A DNA stretch of 12,699 bases, from assembly GCA_030745955.1 (NCBI GenBank), contig JASLNQ010000039.1, positions 1 through 12,699 on the forward strand, given 5' to 3'. The position numbers were made by a program, and so were the translations under genes. The notes beneath the pieces are model-generated. The model searched no databases. It worked only from the letters and a program-made list of their open reading frames with translations, and had not been told where the DNA came from. Origin of the DNA: Dehalococcoidia bacterium. GTDB taxonomy: Bacteria; Chloroflexota; Dehalococcoidia; UBA1151; UBA1328. Below are positions 6,408 through 12,699 of this stretch, one piece after another (the first letter of the stretch is position 1; the number at the start of each line of letters is the position of its first letter).

Positions 6408-7484
6408 TTGGAAATCACCGACCTGTCGGTCCAGTTAATACGCTGGTCCCAGGACAAAGGCCCCGATTCGACGCTCGGCCTGGTCAGGGTCGAAACGGAT
6501 GAAGGCGTGGTGGGCCACTCGTTCCTCGGCACAACATGGCGGGGCGCCCATTACGACACGCCATACCTGGTTGAGGTCATCAAGCCGATCGTCCTTGGCA
6601 GGAACCCGCTTAACTCAGAGGCGATCTGGCAGGAAATTCGGCATGCGCGGCGGGACTATTCGATACGTGCTGTCGGGGCGACCGACGTTGCATTGCTCGA
6701 TATCGCGGGACAGGTCGCCGGTCTGCCGGTATTTCGTCTGCTCGGAGCCTTCCGCGACCGGCTGCCAGCTTATGCAAGCACGGGCGGGCTGCCGTCACCC
6801 GAAGCCTTCGCGAGGGAGGCGCTTGAGTACCAGGCTGCGGGATGGCCTGCCTATAAGATCCACCCGCCAGGAATCGCGTCGAAAGATGTCGATGTCGCGG
6901 TGGCGGTGAGGCGGGCTGTAGGCGACAACCTGAAGCTGATGTTCGACCCCGTGAGCGCGTATTCGTATTACGACGCGCTGCGAGTCGGTCTTGAGCTGCA
7001 GGACCTCGACTACGAGTGGTTTGAAGATCCGATGGACGACGCAAACATCGATGGCTACCGAAAGCTGTGCTCCGCATTGAAAATTCCGGTCATGGCAACC
7101 GAATACGCACCGGGCGGGTTCGAAGCCCTGCACCAGTGGCTGAGTTCGGAGGCCACGGACATTTTGCGGGCCGACGTAACGGTCAAGGGCGGGATTACAC
7201 CGGTCATGAAAATCGCTCACCTCGCCGAGGGATTCCGCATGAACTGCGAGCTCCATCACGGCGGGAACGCCCTCGCCAACGTCGCCAACCTCCACGTAGC
7301 TGGTGCGATCGCTAACTGCGACTACTACGAGGTGATTATCAACGACGAATCACGTAATTTCGGGCTGCTCGATCCACCAGGGATCGATGCCGATGGCAAT
7401 GTGCGAGTCCCGGAGAAACCGGGACTCGGTGTGGAGATCGATTTCGGTCTCCTGGACCACCACACAATTCAAATGCTCAAGTAA
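6408..7484 (+). CDS. Mandelate racemase/muconate lactonizing enzyme family protein (enolase superfamily)
   Basis: Members of this family abstract a proton alpha to a carboxylate, held by Mg2+, and then dehydrate, racemise or cycloisomerise the acid. At 358 aa the length is normal: an N-terminal capping domain (about 1-120) and a barrel (about 121-340). Expected Mg ligands are visible at D180 (MFDP), E206 (WFEDP) and E232 (ATEY). D256 (RADVT) and H283/H284 (CELHHGG) would form the Asp-His dyad, and E308 sits near the eighth strand. At the end of the second barrel strand the usual K-x-K reads K150-I151-H152, an unusual second residue. The start is TTG at 6408, preceded by GAGGA at 6394-6398 overlapping the upstream stop codon; it gives the canonical start ExxDLxVxLI. 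The family's acid-sugar dehydratases are the most likely relatives given the dehydrogenase neighbours, but function in this superfamily cannot be read from sequence reliably. Confidence 0.92.
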   Translation: MEITDLSVQLIRWSQDKGPDSTLGLVRVETDEGVVGHSFLGTTWRGAHYDTPYLVEVIKPIVLGRNPLNSEAIWQEIRHARRDYSIRAVGATDVALLDIAGQVAGLPVFRLLGAFRDRLPAYASTGGLPSPEAFAREALEYQAAGWPAYKIHPPGIASKDVDVAVAVRRAVGDNLKLMFDPVSAYSYYDALRVGLELQDLDYEWFEDPMDDANIDGYRKLCSALKIPVMATEYAPGGFEALHQWLSSEATDILRADVTVKGGITPVMKIAHLAEGFRMNCELHHGGNALANVANLHVAGAIANCDYYEVIINDESRNFGLLDPPGIDADGNVRVPEKPGLGVEIDFGLLDHHTIQMLK

Positions 7485-7504
7485 CAGGCAAAGGGATTTC
7501 GAAT

Positions 7505-8629
7505 ATGAAAGGCCTCGCAGCAGTTTTTACCGGTGGACGGCGTCCGGTGGATATCGTCGACCTTGAGGTACCGGATCTCGTGGCGGGCGGAAGCCGGATC
7601 AGGAACACCGGCGCTGCCGTGTGCGGTTCGGACCTGCACGGCTGGCGGGGCGACGGGGACGGTCCGCCGAGTTCTCGCAGGATGGTCGGCGGACACGAAT
7701 GCTCCGGGGTGGTCGATGCCCTTGGCGCCGGGGTGTCGACCGATTCGCTGGGCCGCACGCTGAAGGAAGGCGACCGGGTCGTCTACCCGTTCTTCTTCCC
7801 GTGCCTCCGGTGCTACCAGTGCGTCCACGGCGAGCTGCACGCCTGCCCCAACCGCTACCATCCGCGGTTCAAGGCAAAAACGTTCGAGGACTATCCGTAC
7901 TGCAACGGAGGATTCGCACAGTACTGGAGTCTTCCGCAAGGCCACTTCGTTTTCAAGGCGCCCGATGGTATTCCCGACACGGTGCTTGCGACCGTCAACT
8001 GTTCGCTCGCGCAGGTGACATGGGCCATCCACCAGGGGGCGCTGAAGTTCGGCGACACCGTGGTTGTACAGGGCGCAGGCGGACTCGGGATTTACGCCAC
8101 CGCGGTTGCCGCGGATGCGGGTGCATCCAGGGTAATTGTCATCGACGGGCAACCGGCGCGCCTGGATCTTGCGCGGCTCTGCGGGGCCACCGACACGATC
8201 GACCTGCGGGAATTCGGAACTCCCGAGTCCCGCGTGTCAAGGGTTCATGAGCTAACAAGCGGGGTAGGCGCCGATGTGGTTGTCGAAGTCGTTGGTGTTG
8301 CCGCGGCCACGCTGGAGGGTCTCGATATGGTGAGAGGTGGCGGAAAGTACATCGATGTCGGCAACATTTCGGGTGGCAGTATCACGCTGCCCGGGAACCG
8401 GATCATACGGGGCCAGATCCACTGGATAGGGGTAGGTCACTACAATCCGTGGATTCTCGAGAACGCCGTTTCGTGGCTGGCGCGGGTGAGTGACAAATAT
8501 CCGCTGTTCGACCTCGTGTCGCACACATTCCCGCTCGATCAGATCGAGCAGGCGTTCGATACGGCCGAATGGTCGGGCAAAGCTGAAGGCTCGATAGCGA
8601 CCCGGGTTGTAGTCGATCCGTGGGGTTAG
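7505..8629 (+). CDS. Zn-dependent medium-chain alcohol/polyol dehydrogenase
   Basis: This 374-aa cytoplasmic MDR dehydrogenase would oxidise a secondary alcohol, polyol or sugar acid with a nicotinamide cofactor. Catalytic zinc ligands are C40 (AVCGSDLH) and H64-E65 (GGHECSG). The structural zinc lobe is complete with C100, C103, C106 and C114. The Rossmann loop GAGGLG (190-195) begins the cofactor domain, and D214 (VIDGQ) at the end of the second strand favours NAD over NADP. The ATG at 7505 follows AAAGGGA closely. It lies 20 bases after the enolase-superfamily gene and 42 bases before the Ldh2 gene, so it is part of the same operon. Threonine, sorbitol or galactitol dehydrogenase-like activities are all possible; no specific substrate is supported. 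Confidence 0.94.
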   Translation: MKGLAAVFTGGRRPVDIVDLEVPDLVAGGSRIRNTGAAVCGSDLHGWRGDGDGPPSSRRMVGGHECSGVVDALGAGVSTDSLGRTLKEGDRVVYPFFFPCLRCYQCVHGELHACPNRYHPRFKAKTFEDYPYCNGGFAQYWSLPQGHFVFKAPDGIPDTVLATVNCSLAQVTWAIHQGALKFGDTVVVQGAGGLGIYATAVAADAGASRVIVIDGQPARLDLARLCGATDTIDLREFGTPESRVSRVHELTSGVGADVVVEVVGVAAATLEGLDMVRGGGKYIDVGNISGGSITLPGNRIIRGQIHWIGVGHYNPWILENAVSWLARVSDKYPLFDLVSHTFPLDQIEQAFDTAEWSGKAEGSIATRVVVDPWG

Positions 8630-8671
8630 CGGCGGTCACCCGATCGCGAGGGTTTAGAGAGGTTCACTCAA

Positions 8672-9763
8672 TTGCTTGAAAGATTTCATGTTCCCGAAGA
8701 CATCGCGGTCCGCGTCCCGGCAGGCGGTCTTTTCGATACCGTGAGGGACATCTTCATAACCCTTGGCATGCCGCAAGAAGACTCGGAACAGGCCGCCGAG
8801 GTCCTGGTGTTCGCCGACCTCAGGGGTATCGAAACGCACGGCGTTTCAAACCTCATGAAGGTTTATGTGGAATGGCTGAACGACGGACGTATTAATCCAG
8901 GACCGGACTGGCAGGTTGAGAATGAATACGGTGCGATTGCGAACGTCAGTGGCGATGGCGGACTGGGATTAGTCCTCGGGCCGATCGGAATGCGGATGGC
9001 GATCGACAGGGCCGAGCAGCACGGTATCGGTTCGGTGACGATGTCGAACGCAGGACACCTCGGCCCGTGTGCGTACACCGCCATGATGCCGCTTGAGCAC
9101 GACATGATCGGGCTCTCGATGACGACCGGTGGGGTCGGCATGGTGCCGACTTTCGGCGCAAAGCCGATGATCGGGATCAACCCACTTGGATTCGCCGCCC
9201 CTGCCGCAAGTGAGCCGCCGTTCGTCTTCGACGCCGCGATGGCCGCGGTTGCCGGCAACAAAGTCGAACTTGCACGGCGACTGGGTGCCGAGCTCTCCCC
9301 AGGCTGGGTAGCTGGTCCCGACGGCACGCCGATCATGGAAAGCGGACCGGTTCCCGATGAGTTCAGCTTCCTGCCATTGGGCGCAACCCGTGAACTCGGG
9401 TCTCACAAGGGCTACAGCCTGGCGTTGATGATCGATGTGCTGACCGGGGTTCTTTCAGGAAACGGTCCCGGATTTCGCAACAACATGGTGTTCTCGCACT
9501 ATTTCTGCGCGATAAAAATCGAGGCGTTCACCGATCCGGACAAATTCAAGCAGGACATGGACGACTACATGAGGGCGCTTGTTGAAACCCCGACCGCCCC
9601 GGACCATGAACGGGTCGTCTACGCCGGACTGCCGGAGCACGAGACCGAGCTGGACCGGCGTGCGAACGGCATCCCCCTGCACCCGGAAGTGGCCGACTGG
9701 TTTGCGGGCATCACATCCGAGCTGGGAGTCAAAAACGGGGTCAGGGAAGCGGCCGGTGAGTAG
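8672..9763 (+). CDS. Ldh2 family malate/L-lactate dehydrogenase-type oxidoreductase
   Basis: This family (LDH2/MDH2, unrelated to classical lactate dehydrogenase) interconverts 2-hydroxy acids, ureidoglycolate or imino acids with their keto forms using NAD(P)H. The 363-aa protein shows ADLRGIETHGV (48-58) with H56, the catalytic-region SNAGHLGPCAY (125-135) with H129, GINPLGFAAP (168-177) and SHKGYSLALMIDVLTGVLSG (244-263). The C-terminal YAGLPEHE segment (317-324) is shared with the partial paralog at the right edge. Translation starts at TTG (8672), supported by GAGAGG at 8657-8662 with 9-base spacing; no in-frame ATG lies nearby. It is the last tightly spaced gene of the ThDP operon. A role in reducing or forming a 2-keto acid handled by the neighbouring ThDP or dehydratase enzyme is a reasonable inference. 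Confidence 0.93.
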   Translation: MLERFHVPEDIAVRVPAGGLFDTVRDIFITLGMPQEDSEQAAEVLVFADLRGIETHGVSNLMKVYVEWLNDGRINPGPDWQVENEYGAIANVSGDGGLGLVLGPIGMRMAIDRAEQHGIGSVTMSNAGHLGPCAYTAMMPLEHDMIGLSMTTGGVGMVPTFGAKPMIGINPLGFAAPAASEPPFVFDAAMAAVAGNKVELARRLGAELSPGWVAGPDGTPIMESGPVPDEFSFLPLGATRELGSHKGYSLALMIDVLTGVLSGNGPGFRNNMVFSHYFCAIKIEAFTDPDKFKQDMDDYMRALVETPTAPDHERVVYAGLPEHETELDRRANGIPLHPEVADWFAGITSELGVKNGVREAAGE

Positions 9764-9769
9764 GGATCA

Positions 9770-9827
9770 CGCCGGGCGTCCGCAAACATGATGCCCGAAA
9801 TCCAGCAGCCGTGATGAAAGCCCGGCG
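9770..9827. repeat. Inverted repeat between Ldh2 and sulfatase genes
   Basis: Perfect 8-base arms CGCCGGGC (9770-9777) and GCCCGGCG (9820-9827) flank a 42-base centre. The right arm ends 4 bases before the TATAAT at 9832. It could be a weak terminator for the upstream operon or an operator for the sulfatase promoter; the large loop and lack of a T tract argue against a standard terminator. Confidence 0.35.
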
Positions 9828-9831
9828 GTCC

Positions 9832-9837
9832 TATAAT
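9832..9837 (+). promoter_or_regulatory. Candidate -10 box of the sulfatase promoter
   Basis: A perfect TATAAT (9832-9837), rare in this GC-rich DNA, lies 38 bases before the sulfatase ATG and would give a leader of about 30 bases. The -35 area (around 9808-9816) does not resemble TTGACA, so an activator or an alternative sigma factor may be needed. It suggests the sulfatase can be transcribed separately from the Ldh2 operon. Confidence 0.5.
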
Positions 9838-9875
9838 CACCCTCTGTCTTATCAAGCGAATACGAGAAACAGCGC

Positions 9876-11357
9876 ATGGCCCCCAAACCGAACGTCCTCT
9901 TCATCTGTTCCGACCAGCAGCGCACCGACACGATGGGCGCGTACGGGAATGACTGGATCGAAACGCCCGCGCTGAACGCGCTGGCGGAGCGGAGCTTCAT
10001 CTTCGAGAATGCGTACGTCACGCAGCCGGTTTGCTCGCCCGCGAGGTCGACCATGATGACAGGTCTTTACCCGCACTCTGCGGGCGTCGTCCGCAACAGC
10101 CAGCCCGGCAGGCCCTTCAGCAACCTGTTCCCCGGCGCCAGGACGATAGCTGAGATGGTTTCGGACGAGTATGTGTGCGCGAAGTACGGCAAGTGGCACC
10201 TTGGCGACGACCTTTCACCGCAGCACGGTTTCACCGAGTGGGTAAGCACCGAGGACGCCCACGATGACAACTACCCGAACTGGGTCCACGAGGAGCACCG
10301 TCATCGCAAGTCGGACTACTTCAAGTATCTCGTTGAGCACGGTTACGAGCCGGAGGGTGATTACGAGGGCCACAAGTCGCATACCCAGGCCCAGCGCGGC
10401 TTCCTGCCCGAAGAGCACACAATGGCGGCTTTCCTGAGTCGCAACACCGTCGAGTTCATCAACGAGCACGCTGACGACAGCAGGCCATGGCTCATGTACG
10501 TGAACATGTTCGAGCCGCACCCACCATACAACGGTCCGCTGAACGATTTGTACGACCCCGCGTCCATTCCGGTGGGTCCGTTGTTCCTCCAAAAGCCGGC
10601 CGAAAACACCCCGGTATTTAACCGTGCCCGGGCCGACTTCCACATAGCCGAGGTTGAGGAGGCGCACCCGGAAGACCCTGCGCGCTACTGGCGCGAGCTG
10701 CGGGCCAGGTACTTCGGGAACGTGACGGTGCTGGACCGGGGAATTGGTCCGATCCTGAGCGCGCTCCACGAGACAGGTCAGGCCGATAACACGATTGTCG
10801 TTTTCACCAGCGACCACGGCGATTCGCTTGGTGACCGCGGCATGCTCAACAAGCGGGCGTTTTACGACGAGGTCGCACGGGTACCGCTGTTAGTCCACGT
10901 TCCGTGGCTGTCCGGCGGAATGGCGGAGTCGCAGCGTCGTATCGGGGGCAGCATCGGGCAGGTCGACCTCGTTCCAACATTGCTCGATCTGATGGGCGAA
11001 GAGGTGCCGGGGCACCTCCAGGGATCGAGCCGGCGTGGGGTGCTGGAAGGCAGAGCTGTGCTGGATGACAATGTGTTCATGCAGTGGCACGGGGGTGCGG
11101 CGACCGTGCCGCTGGGCAACGCCGAAATCGAGAGGCTGTCGGAGATTCCGTGGCGGTGCGTAGTTAGCGGAGATCGCTGGAAACTGAACCTTTCGCCGGG
11201 TGATTTGTGCGAGCTATACGACCTGAACGACGATCCGCTGGAGTTGACCAATCTTTACGATCACCCCGTGCAGGCCGATCGGATCCGGAACATGACTAAG
11301 CGGATCCAGGAGTGGCAGGAACACACTGGCGACGAGTTGGAATTGCCGGTCATTTAG
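9876..11357 (+). CDS. Type I (formylglycine-dependent) sulfatase
   Basis: Type I sulfatases hydrolyse sulfate esters (some members phosphonate or phosphate esters) with a formylglycine made from an active-site Cys. This 493-aa protein has the modification motif CSPARSTMMTG (53-63), with C53 as the formylglycine precursor and R57. Other active-site elements are SDQQRTD (12-18), where D13 is a metal ligand and Q14 replaces the common second Asp, GKWHLG (105-110), EPHPPY (213-218) with H215, SDHGD (312-316) with D313 and H314, and K326 in the MLNKRAFYDE segment. The C-terminal subdomain ends with the usual CELYDLNDDP-type motif (445-454). There is no signal peptide, so it should act in the cytoplasm on an imported or internal substrate. 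No formylglycine-generating enzyme lies in the window. Start ATG 9876 has only a weak ribosome site (GAGAAA). Substrate unknown. Confidence 0.94.
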   Translation: MAPKPNVLFICSDQQRTDTMGAYGNDWIETPALNALAERSFIFENAYVTQPVCSPARSTMMTGLYPHSAGVVRNSQPGRPFSNLFPGARTIAEMVSDEYVCAKYGKWHLGDDLSPQHGFTEWVSTEDAHDDNYPNWVHEEHRHRKSDYFKYLVEHGYEPEGDYEGHKSHTQAQRGFLPEEHTMAAFLSRNTVEFINEHADDSRPWLMYVNMFEPHPPYNGPLNDLYDPASIPVGPLFLQKPAENTPVFNRARADFHIAEVEEAHPEDPARYWRELRARYFGNVTVLDRGIGPILSALHETGQADNTIVVFTSDHGDSLGDRGMLNKRAFYDEVARVPLLVHVPWLSGGMAESQRRIGGSIGQVDLVPTLLDLMGEEVPGHLQGSSRRGVLEGRAVLDDNVFMQWHGGAATVPLGNAEIERLSEIPWRCVVSGDRWKLNLSPGDLCELYDLNDDPLELTNLYDHPVQADRIRNMTKRIQEWQEHTGDELELPVI

Positions 11358-11415
11358 TGCGTTTTTGCCCATCGCGCAAACACCGCCCCGGGGAACGAGT
11401 CGGCTCCAGGGGTGG

Positions 11416-11430
11416 CCGGTTGTTGACCGG
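11416..11430. terminator. Small hairpin between convergent sulfatase and Fe-S genes
   Basis: CCGGT (11416-11420) and ACCGG (11426-11430) form a perfect 5-base stem with a 5-base loop in the 90-base gap between two convergent genes. A second possible stem, TTTGC/GCAAA, lies near 11364-11380. Neither is followed by a T run, so terminator function is only suggested by position. Confidence 0.3.
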
Positions 11431-11447
11431 ACGGTTGCGGGCTCCGG

Positions 11448-12218
11448 TTACCTGACGGGTATCGGGTGGCCGTCATCACCTGCCGGGCAAACGCTGAGGC
11501 AGGTTGCCGAACAACCGTAGTCAGAGCACTTGAAGACGTTCTTCCAGTAACGGCCGTCGATCGCCCTGCTCGGACACCGCCTGATGCACTCTTTGCAGGT
11601 CGTGCAGTCCGCGTATTTCATCTCTTCCATCGGTACGCCGGCAGGTAGTTCGAGGTCGGTGATTATCGCGGTCACGCGGAACCTGGGGCCGTACTTGGGA
11701 TTGATGATGGCGCAGTTCATACCGAGCTGCCCCATCCCGGCCACGTACATGGCGGGCATGAAGTAGAACGGGGCGGTCTTGAAGCGGGGCTCGGTCTTGG
11801 TGTCGGGCAGGTAGAAAGACTTGTACCCGTCATCTGTGAGTTTCCTGGACAACTTGTAACCGATCATGCTGATCTCGTGGGTCAGCATTTCGTTTTCGGG
11901 GCCGTGGTAGAAGCGCTCAGCTCCCGCGGGCGGGCTATCGGAATGGCGTCCGTCGCCGGCTGTGCGCTCCGCCCCCGACTGAAAAATATCGGCCATCTGG
12001 GGAGCCGCAACGGTATCCATGATCGTGCGGCTGAATGGCAGGCCAACGATGATGACTGATTTGGCGCCGGGAACAAACTTGCTCGGGGCAGGTTTGCGGG
12101 GGAACGTCTCTTCGTATAGCGCCGCCGATGCCACGCCGTAGATTTCTGCGCCAAGCGACCTTGCGTAGGACTCGATCTCCAGCCCCACCTGTTCGGTTTG
12201 TTCGATCGTGCCGACCAT
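11448..12218 (-). CDS. QueG/reductive-dehalogenase-like Fe-S protein
   Basis: This 256-aa protein resembles the superfamily of epoxyqueuosine reductase (QueG) and corrinoid reductive dehalogenases. The N-terminal part has SLGAEIYGVA (21-30) and FVPGAKSVIIVGLPFSR (48-64), as in QueG. The middle has AGMGQLGMNCAIINPKYG (160-177) followed by an ITDLELP segment (186-192), matching the dehalogenase pattern GxGELGRNGLLIxPxYG...TDLPL. The C-terminal ferredoxin region has C205-x2-C208-x2-C211-x3-C215-P, a normal 4Fe-4S motif, then a second set C231, C236, C240, C244-P. It is shorter than QueG (around 350-380 aa) because it lacks the C-terminal extension and most of the substrate domain, and it has no Tat signal, so it is cytoplasmic. 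The ATG at 12218 is chosen for the strong GGGAGG ribosome site 6 bases upstream. True dehalogenation or epoxyqueuosine reduction is not shown; an accessory redox role is equally possible. Confidence 0.85.
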   Translation of the reverse strand: MVGTIEQTEQVGLEIESYARSLGAEIYGVASAALYEETFPRKPAPSKFVPGAKSVIIVGLPFSRTIMDTVAAPQMADIFQSGAERTAGDGRHSDSPPAGAERFYHGPENEMLTHEISMIGYKLSRKLTDDGYKSFYLPDTKTEPRFKTAPFYFMPAMYVAGMGQLGMNCAIINPKYGPRFRVTAIITDLELPAGVPMEEMKYADCTTCKECIRRCPSRAIDGRYWKNVFKCSDYGCSATCLSVCPAGDDGHPIPVR

Positions 12219-12224
12219 CGTGCG

Positions 12225-12230
12225 CCTCCC
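12225..12230 (-). promoter_or_regulatory. Ribosome binding site of the Fe-S protein
   Basis: On the minus strand GGGAGG precedes the ATG at 12218 with a 6-base spacer. It decides this start over the in-frame upstream ATGs, which lack such a site and would add residues unlike the family. Confidence 0.7.
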
Positions 12231-12246
12231 TGTCAGAACCCATGGG

Positions 12247-12286
12247 CCCCCGATTGGCGACATTATAGATCGTCCAGTCCCGGGGG
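12247..12286. repeat. Inverted repeat enclosing a promoter -10 box
   Basis: CCCCCG (12247-12252) pairs with CGGGGG (12281-12286). The stem continues, after a 2-base bulge, with ATTGG (12253-12257) against CCAGT (12274-12278), including one G-U pair. The minus-strand TATAAT lies in the loop. It could be a repressor site overlapping the promoter. The distance to the start codon makes a purely mRNA hairpin less likely, because transcription would begin inside the dyad. Confidence 0.4.
12262..12267 (-). promoter_or_regulatory. Candidate -10 box of the Fe-S protein gene
   Basis: A perfect TATAAT read on the minus strand (12267 to 12262), preceded by C as at the sulfatase promoter, lies 44 bases upstream of the ATG at 12218. 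As with the sulfatase site, no good TTGACA-like -35 is seen. It sits in the centre of an inverted repeat (12247-12286). Confidence 0.5.
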
Positions 12287-12410
12287 ATGTGGGAAGTGGC
12301 ATCGTGCCTGCAACTGGAACGGGGCTGGTGCGCACGTACCCGCGCCGCGGCCCGTAGCTATCGCAATGCCGGGGCGAAACGGGGATTGGTGCAAGCGTGA
12401 GAGTCGGTGC

Positions 12411-12699
12411 TTATGGCATCGACATGCCGAGGTCCAGCTCGGAACTCATCGAGTTGAACCATTCGACCACTTCTTTGTGATACGGGATGCCATCTTTCTG
12501 CCGCATCTCGGTCTCCTCGTGCTCGGGAAGGCCGGCGTAGTACACCCGGTCGTGTCCCGGTGCCGGCGTCGTATCTGCCAGCTTCTCCAGGAGTCGGTCC
12601 ATGTCGGCCTTGAAGTCGTTCACATCGAGGAATGCGTCGACGTTGAACGCCATAACGAAGAACGAGTAGGAACGGTCGGCGATGAAGCCCGGTCCATTT
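12411..12699 (-). CDS. Ldh2 family dehydrogenase, C-terminal part (runs off right edge)
   Basis: The minus-strand frame ending at TAA 12411 stays open to the window edge, giving about 95 C-terminal residues. Reading from the edge it begins NGPGF, matching NGPGF at residues 264-268 of the complete Ldh2 protein at 8672. It continues with shared blocks FKxDMD, APxHxRVxYAGLPEHE, and GIPxHxEVxxWF. By hand about 42 of 88 aligned residues are identical without gaps. This is the C-terminal region of the LDH2/MDH2 oxidoreductase family; the catalytic part lies outside the window. An internal ATG at 12653 is not the true start, because homology continues upstream of it. The protein ends 192 bases before the Fe-S gene start on the same strand, so both could share a transcript, although the Fe-S gene has its own candidate promoter. 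Confidence 0.9.
   Translation of the reverse strand, partial: NGPGFIADRSYSFFVMAFNVDAFLDVNDFKADMDRLLEKLADTTPAPGHDRVYYAGLPEHEETEMRQKDGIPYHKEVVEWFNSMSSELDLGMSMP

Noticed and set aside
7469..8152. 227-residue minus-strand open frame
   Set aside because: It is antisense to the Zn dehydrogenase, whose zinc-site cysteines and Rossmann motif are clear. The antisense product shows no recognisable domain.
10215..10817. 200-residue minus-strand open frame rich in Val and Arg
   Set aside because: It is antisense to the sulfatase and shows the low-complexity composition of a shadow frame.
12411..12653. Stand-alone 80-residue protein starting at the ATG at 12653
   Set aside because: The frame and the Ldh2 homology continue upstream to the window edge, so this is the end of a larger gene and not a small protein.
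1..12699. CRISPR arrays, insertion sequences, integrase genes or attachment sites
   Set aside because: No regularly spaced repeats, transposase motifs, terminal inverted repeats with target duplications or tRNA-adjacent direct repeats were seen.

Overview
The window (about 60% GC over most of its length, dense short-gap genes, several TTG starts) looks like bacterial chromosome from an organism that degrades oxidised organic matter. The family mix is a CaiB-type CoA-transferase with a crotonase, a ThDP enzyme, a mandelate-racemase/muconate-lactonizing (enolase superfamily) enzyme, a Zn alcohol dehydrogenase, two Ldh2-type dehydrogenases, a type I sulfatase and a corrinoid/Fe-S reductase-like protein. 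This combination recalls marine Chloroflexota such as the SAR202 group, which carry expanded sets of enolase-superfamily and related oxidoreductase genes. That taxonomic guess is inference from family content; no rRNA or marker gene is present.

Layout. Positions 1-259 (minus) hold the N-terminal part of a LicD-family protein running off the left edge, in a stretch of about 50% GC. A 330-base gene-free gap rich in inverted repeats and GTCACG hexamers separates it from a divergent HisC-like PLP aminotransferase (590-1783, plus). Converging on this is a minus-strand unit: CaiB/BaiF CoA-transferase (3298-4488), crotonase (2513-3298, stop and start overlapping as TGATG), then after 157 bases a small secreted lipoprotein of unknown function (1870-2355). 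Divergent from the CoA-transferase, across 254 bases, is a plus-strand operon: ThDP enzyme (4743-6395), enolase-superfamily dehydratase-like enzyme (6408-7484), Zn-dependent dehydrogenase (7505-8629) and Ldh2 dehydrogenase (8672-9763). A sulfatase follows (9876-11357), probably with its own promoter (perfect TATAAT). On the minus strand come a QueG/reductive-dehalogenase-like Fe-S protein (11448-12218) and, at the right edge, the C-terminal part of a second Ldh2 dehydrogenase (12411 to beyond 12699), about 48% identical to the first over the shared part by hand alignment.

How they may work together (inference): the sulfatase would remove sulfate from an esterified substrate, the alcohol dehydrogenase and Ldh2 enzymes would interconvert hydroxyl and keto groups, the enolase-superfamily enzyme would dehydrate or epimerise a hydroxy acid, the ThDP enzyme would cleave or decarboxylate a 2-keto acid or acyl-CoA, and the CoA-transferase/crotonase pair would activate and hydrate or isomerise the product. 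No complete known pathway matches this set exactly, and substrates cannot be assigned from sequence alone. No mobile element, CRISPR array, tRNA or rRNA was seen.
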